Notes: a model not told the origin generated them from the sequence alone. DNA of 8,101 nt from DASROJ01 sp035646975 (GCA_035646975.1 DASROJ010000209.1:1-8101), one strand, 5' to 3'; positions 1 to 5,962 are shown, counted from the stretch's first letter. A program made the numbers and translations.

Positions 1-600
1 CCCTCGGAAGCCCGGGCACGCCCGACCTCGGAGGCGCCCTCCGGTCAACCCGCACCCGCCGTGACGCCGGCGCAGCCGTCGCGGGGCGAGCCCGAGCCGG
101 CACCCGCGGAGCCGGCTCCGCCCCCCTCAACGCCGCCACCATCTACACCTCCACCGTCTACGCCTCCACCGTCCACACCACCACCGTCCACACCGCCGCC
201 ATCCACACCGACTCCGGAACCGGTGACGTCGCCACCCGCCCCGGCGACCCCACCATCAGAACCTCCCGCCGCGAAGTCGCCCGAACCCGCGCCGATCCAG
301 CCGCCACGCATGACCGGGCAGGCGGCGCTGAGCGGACGTCTGACCGGCGACATCGCCGCGGCGCGCGAAGTGCTGTTGTTCGGGCCCGACAACATCCTCA
401 AGCTGCGCTCGCGCGCAGCCGTCGCGGCCGACGGCGGTTTCTCCCTGCCGCTGCCCCCTCCCGGTACCTATCGGGTGGTCGTCAGCGGCGGGCCCGACGC
501 GCACATCTTCACCAGACCGGAGTTCAGGACGATCGTCGTCTCGCCCGATGCGAAAGGACTGGAGGGGATCGACTTCGAGGTGCGGGGAAGGATCAAGTAG
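1..600 (+). CDS. Pro-rich protein with C-terminal carboxypeptidase-regulatory-like domain (5' end missing)
   Basis: The frame is open from base 1 to a TAG at 598-600, giving 199 visible residues with the true start outside the window. A GTG at 61 is a possible start codon, but the same Pro/Ala/Glu/Ser-rich composition continues upstream of it, so I treat the gene as truncated by the window. Visible residues 1-40 are low-complexity, 40-69 are six copies of PPPST, and 70-103 are again Pro/Ala/Glu-rich. Residues 104-199 are different: a folded-looking beta-rich segment with GRLTG, DGGFSLPLPPPGTYRVVV and a final DFEVRG strand, typical of carboxypeptidase-regulatory-like (CarboxypepD_reg/DUF4198-type) Ig-like beta-sandwiches. 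Such domains with Pro-rich linkers usually sit in exported or envelope proteins; that location is inference, since the N-terminus is not visible. No catalytic residues can be assigned. Confidence 0.72.
   Translation, partial: PSEARARPTSEAPSGQPAPAVTPAQPSRGEPEPAPAEPAPPPSTPPPSTPPPSTPPPSTPPPSTPPPSTPTPEPVTSPPAPATPPSEPPAAKSPEPAPIQPPRMTGQAALSGRLTGDIAAAREVLLFGPDNILKLRSRAAVAADGGFSLPLPPPGTYRVVVSGGPDAHIFTRPEFRTIVVSPDAKGLEGIDFEVRGRIK
118..207 (+). repeat. Six tandem 15-bp units encoding PPPST
   Basis: Six in-frame 15-bp units each encode Pro-Pro-Pro-Ser-Thr. The peptide is identical in every unit, while synonymous third positions vary (Ser as TCA, TCT or TCC; Thr as ACG or ACA; Pro as CCG, CCC, CCA or CCT). 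This implies selection on the peptide rather than very recent slippage. It probably forms an extended, rigid polyproline-type spacer. Confidence 0.9.
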
Positions 601-603
601 CGA

Positions 604-969
604 TCAGACAGTCAGGGAACGGTGCGGCCGCCGCGATCTCACGAGCAGCCAGACGCCGAGCGCGACCAGCAGGAGCGGGAGCAACGGGACGGCCAGCGCC
701 AAAAGCAGCGCCATGCCGGCCAGCCCGAGCACGAAGAGCAGCAGGAACTTGACGACGAGAAGCGCCCCGCCCACCCCCATCGCCAGCGTCCACCCGAGCA
801 GTCTGAAGGGCAGCAGGAGCAGCTGCGCCACCAGGAAGAGAATCGTCCCGACGATCGCTCCGGCCAGAACGACGGGCAGGGCGATCACCAGCAGCAAACC
901 CACGGCCAGCGCGCCGAAGAGCAGCGCCCCCGCGGTCAAGGCGATAAAGATGATGCCGAAGAGCAGCAT
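604..969 (-). CDS. Small hydrophobic multi-pass membrane protein of unknown function
   Basis: The 121-residue product is almost entirely Leu, Val, Ala, Ile, Gly and Phe. I read about four membrane segments, near residues 2-25, 27-52, 60-85 and 86-110, followed by a basic tail (RSRRPHR, 111-117). By the positive-inside rule the C-terminus would be cytoplasmic. Few charged residues occur before the tail (R56, K74), so a transporter or enzyme role is not supported; I recognise no family. The ATG is at 967-969; AGGA abuts it directly, so the ribosome site is poorly spaced, but no better start exists. The stop lies 3 bp from the stop of the converging upstream gene, leaving no room for a terminator. 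The opposite strand also reads open here, but as a Gln/Glu/Arg-rich product that is the expected mirror of Leu-rich codons. Confidence 0.7.
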   Translation of the reverse strand: MLLFGIIFIALTAGALLFGALAVGLLLVIALPVVLAGAIVGTILFLVAQLLLLPFRLLGWTLAMGVGGALLVVKFLLLFVLGLAGMALLLALAVPLLPLLLVALGVWLLVRSRRPHRSLTV

Positions 970-1014
970 TCCTGTCCGACCCCCGCCGTCTCGATGGAAT
1001 TGGACGACACCGCC

Positions 1015-1023
1015 TGTTACGAT
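1015..1023 (+). promoter_or_regulatory. Possible extended -10 promoter for the pseudouridine synthase gene
   Basis: TGT followed by TACGAT matches the extended -10 pattern TGnTAnnAT. It lies 24 bp before the start codon, in the 78-bp divergent gap. No good -35 is found at the right distance, as expected for an extended -10 but also for chance. Confidence 0.3.
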
Positions 1024-1034
1024 GCCCTGCCTGC

Positions 1035-1039
1035 GAGGG
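1035..1039 (+). promoter_or_regulatory. Ribosome binding site fixing the RluA-family start at 1048
   Basis: GAGGG ends 8 bases before the ATG at 1048. The in-frame ATG at 994 and the longer open stretch back to 622 have no comparable site, so 1048 is preferred. Confidence 0.6.
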
Positions 1040-1047
1040 TTTCATCC

Positions 1048-2010
1048 ATGCCCACGAAAAACCTGACACTCGAGGTCGAAGCGTCCCTGGAGGGCGGCAC
1101 CGTGGCATCGGCGGCGCGCGGACTCGCGGGTGTGTCCCATTCCACCGCGAAGGGCCTGGTGGACCAGGGACTCGTCAGGCTCAATGGCCGCGTCGTGAAG
1201 GACCCGGTCAGACGCCTCGCCGTGGGAGACCGGCTCGAGATCCGGTTCGACCCGGGCACCGGCTATCGTCCGAGACCCGAGCGCAGGACACCGTGGAAGA
1301 TACAGGGCTTCAGCCTCCTGCTCGAAGACGACCATCTGCTGGTGGTGGACAAGGAGGCGGGCCTGATCACGGTGCCCGCTCCGTCCCAGCCCGATGACTC
1401 GCTGGCAGATCGTCTCGTGGCCATGTACGTCGCGCGCGGCGTCAAGACTCCCAGACTCTGGGTGGTTCATCGCATCGATCGCTTCACCTCCGGGCTCGTC
1501 CTGTTCGCCCGGTCGGCCGCCGCCGCGGTATCGCTCATGGAACAGTTCGAGCAGCGCGAAGCGCACCGCGAGTACCTGGCGATCTGCGAAGGGATCCCGG
1601 CTCCGCCGCAAGGGATGCTCGTGTCCTGGCTGAAAGAGAATCCGAAATCGCTCAAGGTCGCCGAGACACGCGATCGGAAGAACGCGCAGCGCGCGGCGCT
1701 GAGCTATCGAACCGAGGAGCGTCTCGACAACGCGGCGCTGCTTCGTGTCGTGCTCGAGACGGGGCGGCGCAATCAGATCCGCGTGCAGTTCGCCGGCATC
1801 GGTCATCCGCTCGTGGGCGACCAGACCTACGGCAACCCGAGCCCGCTCATCGGCCGGGTGGCCCTTCACGCGGCCCGGCTCGGATTCGTGCATCCCCACA
1901 CCGGAAAGCCGGTGCGTGTGGAAAGTCCGATCCCGGCGGATCTGACGCGGCTGCTGAGATGCCTGCGGGTGAAGACAGGCGGCGGCCGCTCAAATCGTGT
2001 CGCGACTTGA
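1048..2010 (+). CDS. RluA-family RNA pseudouridine synthase with S4 domain
   Basis: This enzyme isomerises specific uridines to pseudouridine in rRNA or tRNA in the cytoplasm. From the ATG at 1048 the protein has 320 residues, normal for RluA-family enzymes carrying an S4 domain. Residues about 15-68 form the S4 RNA-binding domain (VDQGLVRLNGRVV, then AVGDRLEIRF). The catalytic domain runs from about 85: LLVVDKEAGLITVP at 97-110, the signature HRIDRFTSGL at 141-150 with predicted catalytic Asp144, GRRNQIRVQFAGIGHPLVGD at 239-258, and the closing strand VALHAARLGFVHP at 271-283. Family enzymes more often read HRLDRxTSGL and GRTHQIR, so I143 and the R241/N242 pair are mild variants. The RluC/RluD class has the S4 domain, but substrate cannot be decided from sequence alone. 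The reading frame stays open upstream to 622, antisense to the membrane protein gene; that part lacks family similarity and is excluded. Confidence 0.93.
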   Translation: MPTKNLTLEVEASLEGGTVASAARGLAGVSHSTAKGLVDQGLVRLNGRVVKDPVRRLAVGDRLEIRFDPGTGYRPRPERRTPWKIQGFSLLLEDDHLLVVDKEAGLITVPAPSQPDDSLADRLVAMYVARGVKTPRLWVVHRIDRFTSGLVLFARSAAAAVSLMEQFEQREAHREYLAICEGIPAPPQGMLVSWLKENPKSLKVAETRDRKNAQRAALSYRTEERLDNAALLRVVLETGRRNQIRVQFAGIGHPLVGDQTYGNPSPLIGRVALHAARLGFVHPHTGKPVRVESPIPADLTRLLRCLRVKTGGGRSNRVAT

Positions 2011-2035
2011 CACATTCGCACTCGCCTCCTAGAAT
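2007..2035 (+). promoter_or_regulatory. Sigma70-type promoter for the beta-barrel gene
   Basis: A perfect -35 TTGACA (2007-2012) is separated by exactly 17 bp from TAGAAT (2030-2035), a 5/6 match to TATAAT. The -35 overlaps the TGA stop of the preceding gene. Transcription would begin near 2042, giving a leader of about 100 nt before the ATG at 2142. Confidence 0.75.
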
Positions 2036-2078
2036 TTTTCCGTTGAGTACGTTCACGCCCGCGATCATCAATCAGAAG

Positions 2079-2121
2079 TCGCAATGTCGAATGGCGCTCG
2101 TGCCCCGCTCTGACATTGTGA
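2079..2121 (+). promoter_or_regulatory. Leader hairpin (11-bp stem) upstream of the beta-barrel gene
   Basis: Bases 2079-2089 pair with 2111-2121 over 11 consecutive positions, nine Watson-Crick and two G-U, enclosing a 21-nt loop. A core of seven perfect pairs joins CAATGTC and GACATTG. It lies inside the predicted leader and ends 9 bases before the GGAGG ribosome site at 2131. No T-tract follows, so it is not an intrinsic terminator. A role in mRNA stability or translation control is inference; it matches no riboswitch I can name. Confidence 0.45.
2084..2113 (+). other. Possible nine-codon upstream ORF in the leader
   Basis: ATG at 2084 reads MSNGARAPL and stops at TGA 2111-2113. AGAAG (2074-2078), 5 bases upstream, could serve as a weak ribosome site. 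The start lies in the left arm of the leader hairpin and the stop begins the right arm, so translation would necessarily open the stem. An ORF this short is easily chance. Confidence 0.2.
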
Positions 2122-2141
2122 AATCTACATGGAGGTATCTG

Positions 2142-2702
2142 ATGACCCGGACAAACAGGTCGCTTGTGATCTCGGCGCTCCTGCTACTGCTCACACCGGT
2201 CGCCAGCATGGCTTCGCACAAGCCATCGCAGGCTCCCAAGGAAGGCGACATGGCGGTCTCCGGTAACCTCGGGTTCGCCAATGCGTTCGACAACAACTTC
2301 GACGGTCTCGAGCCGGTGTTCACCGGGACCTTCGAGTACTACAGCTCGCCCCGAATCTCCTGGCGGGGGCTGCTGGGCGTCACCTCGTTCGACGTCGACG
2401 ATTCCATTGCCAACAACGCCAGCATCGACTATCAGTTCTTCAACGCCAACATCGTGTACAACTGGGAGCACGGGGTGATTCATCCCTATGTCACGGGAGG
2501 CGTCGGGATCTACACCAAGGACGAGAAGAACCTGCCATCCAGCTTCGGCGATTCGGAGGTCGGGCTCAACGGCGGCGGTGGCATCGACTGGTTCCTCGGG
2601 GAGAGATGGGGCCTCAAGTTCGAAGGAACCTTTCATGGTCTGACCGGCGAGGACCCCAATCTGTTCTTCCTCGGCACCGCCGGATTCAAGTGGTGGTTCT
2701 GA
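2142..2702 (+). CDS. Outer-membrane beta-barrel protein, OmpA/OmpW-like fold
   Basis: The 186-residue precursor begins with a clear signal peptide: basic MTRTNR, a hydrophobic core at about 8-20 (LVISALLLLLTPV), and small residues ending VASMAS, with cleavage near 24-25. The rest alternates polar and hydrophobic residues in strand-like stretches joined by loops: MAVSGNLGF, VFTGTFEYY, ISWRGLLGVTSF, IDYQFFNANIVYNW, IHPYVTGGVGIYT, GLNGGGGIDWF and WGLKFEGTFHG. It ends in GFKWWF, matching the C-terminal aromatic signal read by the BAM machinery. The length suits an eight-stranded barrel (PF13505-like). No ligand can be assigned. The ATG at 2142 is chosen because GGAGG (2131-2135) sits 6 bases upstream and it places the signal peptide at the N-terminus. 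An in-frame ATG at 2091 would add 17 residues ahead of the signal peptide. Expression is expected from the TTGACA/TAGAAT promoter. Confidence 0.87.
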   Translation: MTRTNRSLVISALLLLLTPVASMASHKPSQAPKEGDMAVSGNLGFANAFDNNFDGLEPVFTGTFEYYSSPRISWRGLLGVTSFDVDDSIANNASIDYQFFNANIVYNWEHGVIHPYVTGGVGIYTKDEKNLPSSFGDSEVGLNGGGGIDWFLGERWGLKFEGTFHGLTGEDPNLFFLGTAGFKWWF

Positions 2703-2710
2703 TCAACAAA

Positions 2711-2716
2711 AGGTGA
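2711..2716 (+). promoter_or_regulatory. Ribosome site overlapping the annotated glycosyltransferase start
   Basis: AGGTGA, which pairs with the 16S tail, overlaps the GTG at 2713. It is well placed instead for the in-frame TTG at 2722, five bases downstream. The real start may therefore be TTG, three codons in. Confidence 0.4.
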
Positions 2717-3831
2717 GGTGGTTGGCCAGGGTCCTGTTCCTTGATCCGTATCACGGGACGAGTCACAGGGCCCTGTCCACCGCCCTTCGGGATCTCTCCC
2801 GCCACTCGGTGACGCTCCTGCCGCTTCCGCCGCGCAAGTGGAAATGGCGGATGCGCGGCGCGGCGCTCGCCTACGAGCCCCTGGTGCGCGCGATCCACCC
2901 GGCGCCCGAGCTGCTGGTTGCCACCGACATGCTCAACCTGCCGGAATTCCTGGCCCTCACGCGCGACCATCTTCCCCCGCGTCTGCCCGTGATCACCTAC
3001 TTCCATGAGAATCAGCTGACCTATCCGTCGCCTTCGGCGGATGAGCGCGACTTCCATTTCGGCCTGACCAACATCTACACGGCGCTTTGCTCCGACCGGA
3101 TCGTCTTCAACAGCGAGTTCCATCGCGAAGAGTTTCTTGCCGCGATCCCGGGCACGCTCAAGCTGATGCCCGACTTCAGGCCCGCGGATGTTCCTCAGAG
3201 AATCCGCGCCCGGAGCGAGGTGCTCGGCCCGCCGGTCGAAGCGGCGCCGCCGGCTGGAGCCGCCGGCGACGGGCCCCCCCGGCAGAACCTGATCCTGTGG
3301 AACCATCGCTGGGAGGATGACAAGGACCCGGAGGCGTTCTTCAGGGTCATGCGCCGGCTCGACCGCGCCGGGGACGACTTTCGACTCATGATCCTGGGCG
3401 AATCGTACCGGGGGCAGCCCGCCTGCTTCGAGACGGCCCGCCGCGACCTCGCGCATCGCATCGAGCGGTGGGGCTACATCCCCTCCCGGCAGGAGTACCT
3501 CGAGGCCGTGGCGCGCTGCCGCATCGTCGTCTCCACGGCGCGTCACGAGTTCTTCGGTCTGGCGGTGCGCGAGGCGATCGCGCGGGGCTGCCATCCCCTG
3601 CTTCCGAGGCGTGTCGTGTATCCCGAAATGATGGCCGGCCAGGACGCTCACCTGTACGACACCGAGGACGAGCTGTTCGAACGACTCGAGGCGGTGCTGT
3701 TGCGCCCCTCTGCGGGCGACACCATCTTTCCTCTGCCCACCACCGGAACGCTCGACTGCAAGGAAGTGGTGGCACGCTGGGACGGATGGATCGATGCGAT
3801 GGCTCCCGCGACGGATGACGTCCTTGCCTGA
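2713..3831 (+). CDS. GT4-type glycosyltransferase of the tRNA-queuosine alpha-mannosyltransferase (QTMAN/GTDC1, formerly DUF3524) family
   Basis: In vertebrates this family transfers mannose from GDP-mannose to queuosine at position 34 of tRNA-Asp; the bacterial substrate is not established by sequence. The product is 372 residues from GTG 2713, or 369 from TTG 2722. Family hallmarks run the full length: FLDPYHGTSH at 9-18, the basic LPPRKWKWRMRGAAL at 38-52, ATDMLNLPEF at 70-79, YFHENQLTYP at 96-105, FNSEFHREEFL at 132-142, LILWNHRWEDDKDPEAFF at 193-210, LGESYR at 228-233, WGYIPSR at 253-259, and STARHEFFGLAVREAIARG at 274-292. The last holds the GT4 EX7E pair, Glu279 and Glu287. A Pro/Ala-rich stretch at about 156-190 links the two Rossmann-like halves. 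There is no signal peptide or membrane segment, so it should be cytoplasmic. It follows the beta-barrel gene by 10 bp and probably shares its transcript. Family membership is secure; the exact acceptor is inference. Confidence 0.85.
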   Translation: MRWLARVLFLDPYHGTSHRALSTALRDLSRHSVTLLPLPPRKWKWRMRGAALAYEPLVRAIHPAPELLVATDMLNLPEFLALTRDHLPPRLPVITYFHENQLTYPSPSADERDFHFGLTNIYTALCSDRIVFNSEFHREEFLAAIPGTLKLMPDFRPADVPQRIRARSEVLGPPVEAAPPAGAAGDGPPRQNLILWNHRWEDDKDPEAFFRVMRRLDRAGDDFRLMILGESYRGQPACFETARRDLAHRIERWGYIPSRQEYLEAVARCRIVVSTARHEFFGLAVREAIARGCHPLLPRRVVYPEMMAGQDAHLYDTEDELFERLEAVLLRPSAGDTIFPLPTTGTLDCKEVVARWDGWIDAMAPATDDVLA

Positions 3832-3876
3832 AAATGGCACTATGTGACGTCTGGACGGGTGCGGCAGGCAGACGCT

Positions 3877-3886
3877 GAAGAGGTGA
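3877..3886 (+). promoter_or_regulatory. Ribosome site selecting ATG 3889 for the E1 gene
   Basis: GAAGAGGTGA precedes the ATG at 3889, with the GAGG core ending 5 bases from it. The earlier in-frame GTG at 3844 has no such site and would add 15 residues unlike the family N-terminus. Confidence 0.65.
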
Positions 3887-3888
3887 CG

Positions 3889-5928
3889 ATGGCGAAGAAG
3901 TTCCCGCAGAAGGTGACTCCCATACGCCCGATCGATCAGGAGGTGCCTGGCGATCTCCTCGTCGATCTCTACAAGAAGATGCTTCAGGTCTACTATCTCG
4001 AAGAACGGATCAAGACCTTCGTCCGCGCCGGCAAGGTTTCATTCCATGCCTCCACGCGCGGCCACGAAAAAGTGCAGATCGCGATGAGCTACCTGCTCAA
4101 ACCGGGCAAGGACTGGTTCTTTCCCTACTATCGCGAGAAAGCCCTGATGCTCGGGCTTGGCATGACGCCAAAGGACATCTTTCTGCACATGCTCTCGAAG
4201 GCCGACGACCCCTGCGGCGGCGGTCACAACATGAGCGAGCACTTCTCCTCGAGGCCGTTGCGGGTCGTCTCGCCCACGGCCTGCACGGGCACGCAGTTCC
4301 TTCCCGCGGTGGGCATGGCCCGCGCCATCAAGCAGCAAGGTCTTGACGAGATCGTCTATGTCTCGTCGGGAGAAGGCGCCACCAGCGAGGGGGAGTTCTT
4401 CGAAGCGCTCAACTGGGCCGTCCGCGAGCAGCTGCCCGTGTTCTTCCTCATCCAGAACAACGGTTACGCCATCAGCGTACCGCAGGAAATCCAGACCGGC
4501 TCGGACGTGGAGGACATCTCGCGCGGGTTCCACATGCGCGCGATCCAGGTGGACGGCACACGGTTCACCGACATGTACAACAACCTCAGGCCGCTCATCG
4601 ACGAGATGCGTCATGGCGGCGGCCCGCGCCTCATCGAGGCCCATGTGGTCCGTCTCGACTCCCATTCATCCTCCGACGACCAGTCGAAGTACCGGAGCCA
4701 GGAAGAGCTCGACGCCATCGTGCGGGAAGATCCGCTGGCGCACACCGCGGGCGTCCTGATCAACAAGGGAATCCTGAAAGAAGACGACATCAAGCGGTTG
4801 CACGAGCAGACCAGGGAAACGATCGATCGCGCCGCGGTGGAAGCCGAAAAGTCGCCCGACCCGCCCGCCGAGACCGCCCTGCATCACATTTTCTCCGGAC
4901 GCCAGCCGGTGTCGGAGACGCGCGAGCCGCGTTCCGTGTCGAAGGAGCCGATCACGATGGTGGAGGCGATCAACCGGGGCCTGCGCGAGGAGATGGAGCG
5001 CGATCCGAAGATCGTCATGTGGGGCGAGGACGTCGCCGACCCCAAGGGGGGCGTTTTCGGCGTGACGCGCGGGCTCGGCACCGCGTTTCCCGGCCGTGTC
5101 GTCAATGCGCCGCTGTCCGAGGCCAGCATCGTGGGCGTGGCGCAGGGCATGGCGATCGGATCGTTCCGGCCCGTGGTGGAGATCCAGTTCGGCGACTACT
5201 CCTTCCCCGGATACATGCAGATGCGCAACGAGATCCCGACGCTGCGGTGGCGAAGCGGCGGTGTCTGGTCCTGCCCGATGGTGGTGCGGATCGCGGTGGG
5301 CGGTTATATCCGCGGCGGACCATTCCACTCGCAGTGCATCGAGTCGTTGTACGCGCACACTCCGGGCTGGTACATCGCCTACCCGAGCAGCGCCGCCGAC
5401 GCCAAGGGCCTCATCAAGACGGCGTGCCGCATGGACGACCCGGTGCTGTTTCTCGAGCACAAGGGTCTGTATCGCCAGGTCTACACCAAGGGGTTCGAAC
5501 CCGACGCCGACTACCTGCTGCCTTTCGGCAAGGGGCGTATCGCCCGCGAGGGCACCGATGTCACCGCCATCACCTGGGGCAGCGGCGTGGTGCGCTGCGA
5601 GCGGGCGGCCGACGCCCTGAAGGACGAAGGAATCTCGGTGGAGGTGATCGACCTGCGCACGATCGTTCCATGGGATGTCGAGATGGTGCTGGACAGCGTG
5701 AAGAAGACCGGCAAAGCGATCGTCGTGCACGAAGCCATCATGACGGGCGGCTTCGGCGGCGAGGTGGCCTCCAGGATCGCCTCGGATGCCTTCGACTCTC
5801 TCGACGGGCCGGTCAAGCGGGTCGCGGCGAAGGACTCTTTCGCTCCTTACGCCCCCAGCATGGAGGCGTTCGTGCTCCCCTCCCAGGAAGAGGTCACCGC
5901 CGCCATCCGCGATCTGGGCAACTACTGA
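3889..5928 (+). CDS. Fused alpha-beta E1 of a 2-oxoacid (branched-chain type) dehydrogenase complex
   Basis: E1 uses thiamine diphosphate to decarboxylate a 2-oxoacid and passes the acyl group to the lipoyl arm of E2. Here the normally separate alpha and beta subunits are one 679-residue chain. Alpha part, about 20-335: STRGHEKVQIA at 55-65, PYYREKALML at 79-88, and the cofactor motif from GEG (161-163) to NN (190-191), with Glu162 where GDG is usual. A loop HSSSDDQSKYR at 259-269 resembles the branched-chain HSTSDDSSxYR loop more than the pyruvate-type one. Residues 336-352 form a linker. Beta part, 353-679: GEDVADPKGGVFGVTRGL at 379-396, NAPLSEASIVG at 406-416 with the expected cofactor-activating Glu411, GGPFHSQCIE at 476-485 with active-site His480, and HEAIMTGGFGGEV at 614-626. 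Branched-chain substrates are favoured, but pyruvate or a broad range cannot be excluded. No E2 or E3 gene is in the window. The gene lies 57 bp after the glycosyltransferase. Confidence 0.9.
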   Translation: MAKKFPQKVTPIRPIDQEVPGDLLVDLYKKMLQVYYLEERIKTFVRAGKVSFHASTRGHEKVQIAMSYLLKPGKDWFFPYYREKALMLGLGMTPKDIFLHMLSKADDPCGGGHNMSEHFSSRPLRVVSPTACTGTQFLPAVGMARAIKQQGLDEIVYVSSGEGATSEGEFFEALNWAVREQLPVFFLIQNNGYAISVPQEIQTGSDVEDISRGFHMRAIQVDGTRFTDMYNNLRPLIDEMRHGGGPRLIEAHVVRLDSHSSSDDQSKYRSQEELDAIVREDPLAHTAGVLINKGILKEDDIKRLHEQTRETIDRAAVEAEKSPDPPAETALHHIFSGRQPVSETREPRSVSKEPITMVEAINRGLREEMERDPKIVMWGEDVADPKGGVFGVTRGLGTAFPGRVVNAPLSEASIVGVAQGMAIGSFRPVVEIQFGDYSFPGYMQMRNEIPTLRWRSGGVWSCPMVVRIAVGGYIRGGPFHSQCIESLYAHTPGWYIAYPSSAADAKGLIKTACRMDDPVLFLEHKGLYRQVYTKGFEPDADYLLPFGKGRIAREGTDVTAITWGSGVVRCERAADALKDEGISVEVIDLRTIVPWDVEMVLDSVKKTGKAIVVHEAIMTGGFGGEVASRIASDAFDSLDGPVKRVAAKDSFAPYAPSMEAFVLPSQEEVTAAIRDLGNY

Positions 5929-5933
5929 CCTGA

Positions 5934-5962
5934 TTGACAAGAACGCCGCGCCGCGATAGAAA
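5934..5962 (+). promoter_or_regulatory. Sigma70-type promoter for the S9 peptidase gene
   Basis: TTGACA (5934-5939) is followed after exactly 17 bp by TAGAAA (5957-5962), a 4/6 match to TATAAT. It starts 6 bases after the E1 stop codon and would give a leader of about 38 nt. The layout matches the promoter at 2007-2035 in -35 sequence, spacing and the TAGAA start of the -10. Confidence 0.6.

Noticed and set aside
118..207. Tandem repeats considered as a CRISPR or intergenic repeat array.
   Set aside because: The 15-bp units are in frame and contiguous with no spacers; they simply encode PPPST.
45..401. Gly-rich - strand open frame with GGGVD repeats.
   Set aside because: It is the antisense reading of the PPPST repeat and has no ribosome site or family similarity.
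1000..1023. TTGGAC (1000-1005) as a -35 for the TACGAT at 1018.
   Set aside because: The spacing is 12 bp, too short for a sigma70 promoter; only the extended -10 reading is kept, at low confidence.
622..1047. Upstream in-frame extension of the pseudouridine synthase reading frame, rich in Gln, Glu, Arg and His.
   Set aside because: It is the mirror of Leu/Val/Ala codons of the - strand membrane protein. The well-spaced GAGGG and the family N-terminus both point to ATG 1048.
1982..1989. GCGGCCGC palindrome near the end of the pseudouridine synthase gene, considered as a terminator stem.
   Set aside because: It is inside the coding sequence, has no loop, and the T-rich run at 2035-2039 is 45 bases away and belongs to the promoter.
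1959..2141. Longer N-terminus for the beta-barrel protein (in-frame starts at 1959 or 2091).
   Set aside because: It would bury the signal peptide. The 1959 start overlaps the previous gene and lies upstream of the promoter; GGAGG is placed for ATG 2142.
2686..3840. Long - strand open frame of 384 codons opposite the glycosyltransferase.
   Set aside because: Shadow of a well-supported gene; its composition is Arg/Gly/His-rich and unlike a real protein.
4666..5940. Long - strand open frame of 424 codons opposite the E1 gene.
   Set aside because: GC-rich codon bias keeps the antisense frame open. The product is His/Arg/Asp-rich without a recognisable fold, and the + strand E1 is unmistakable.
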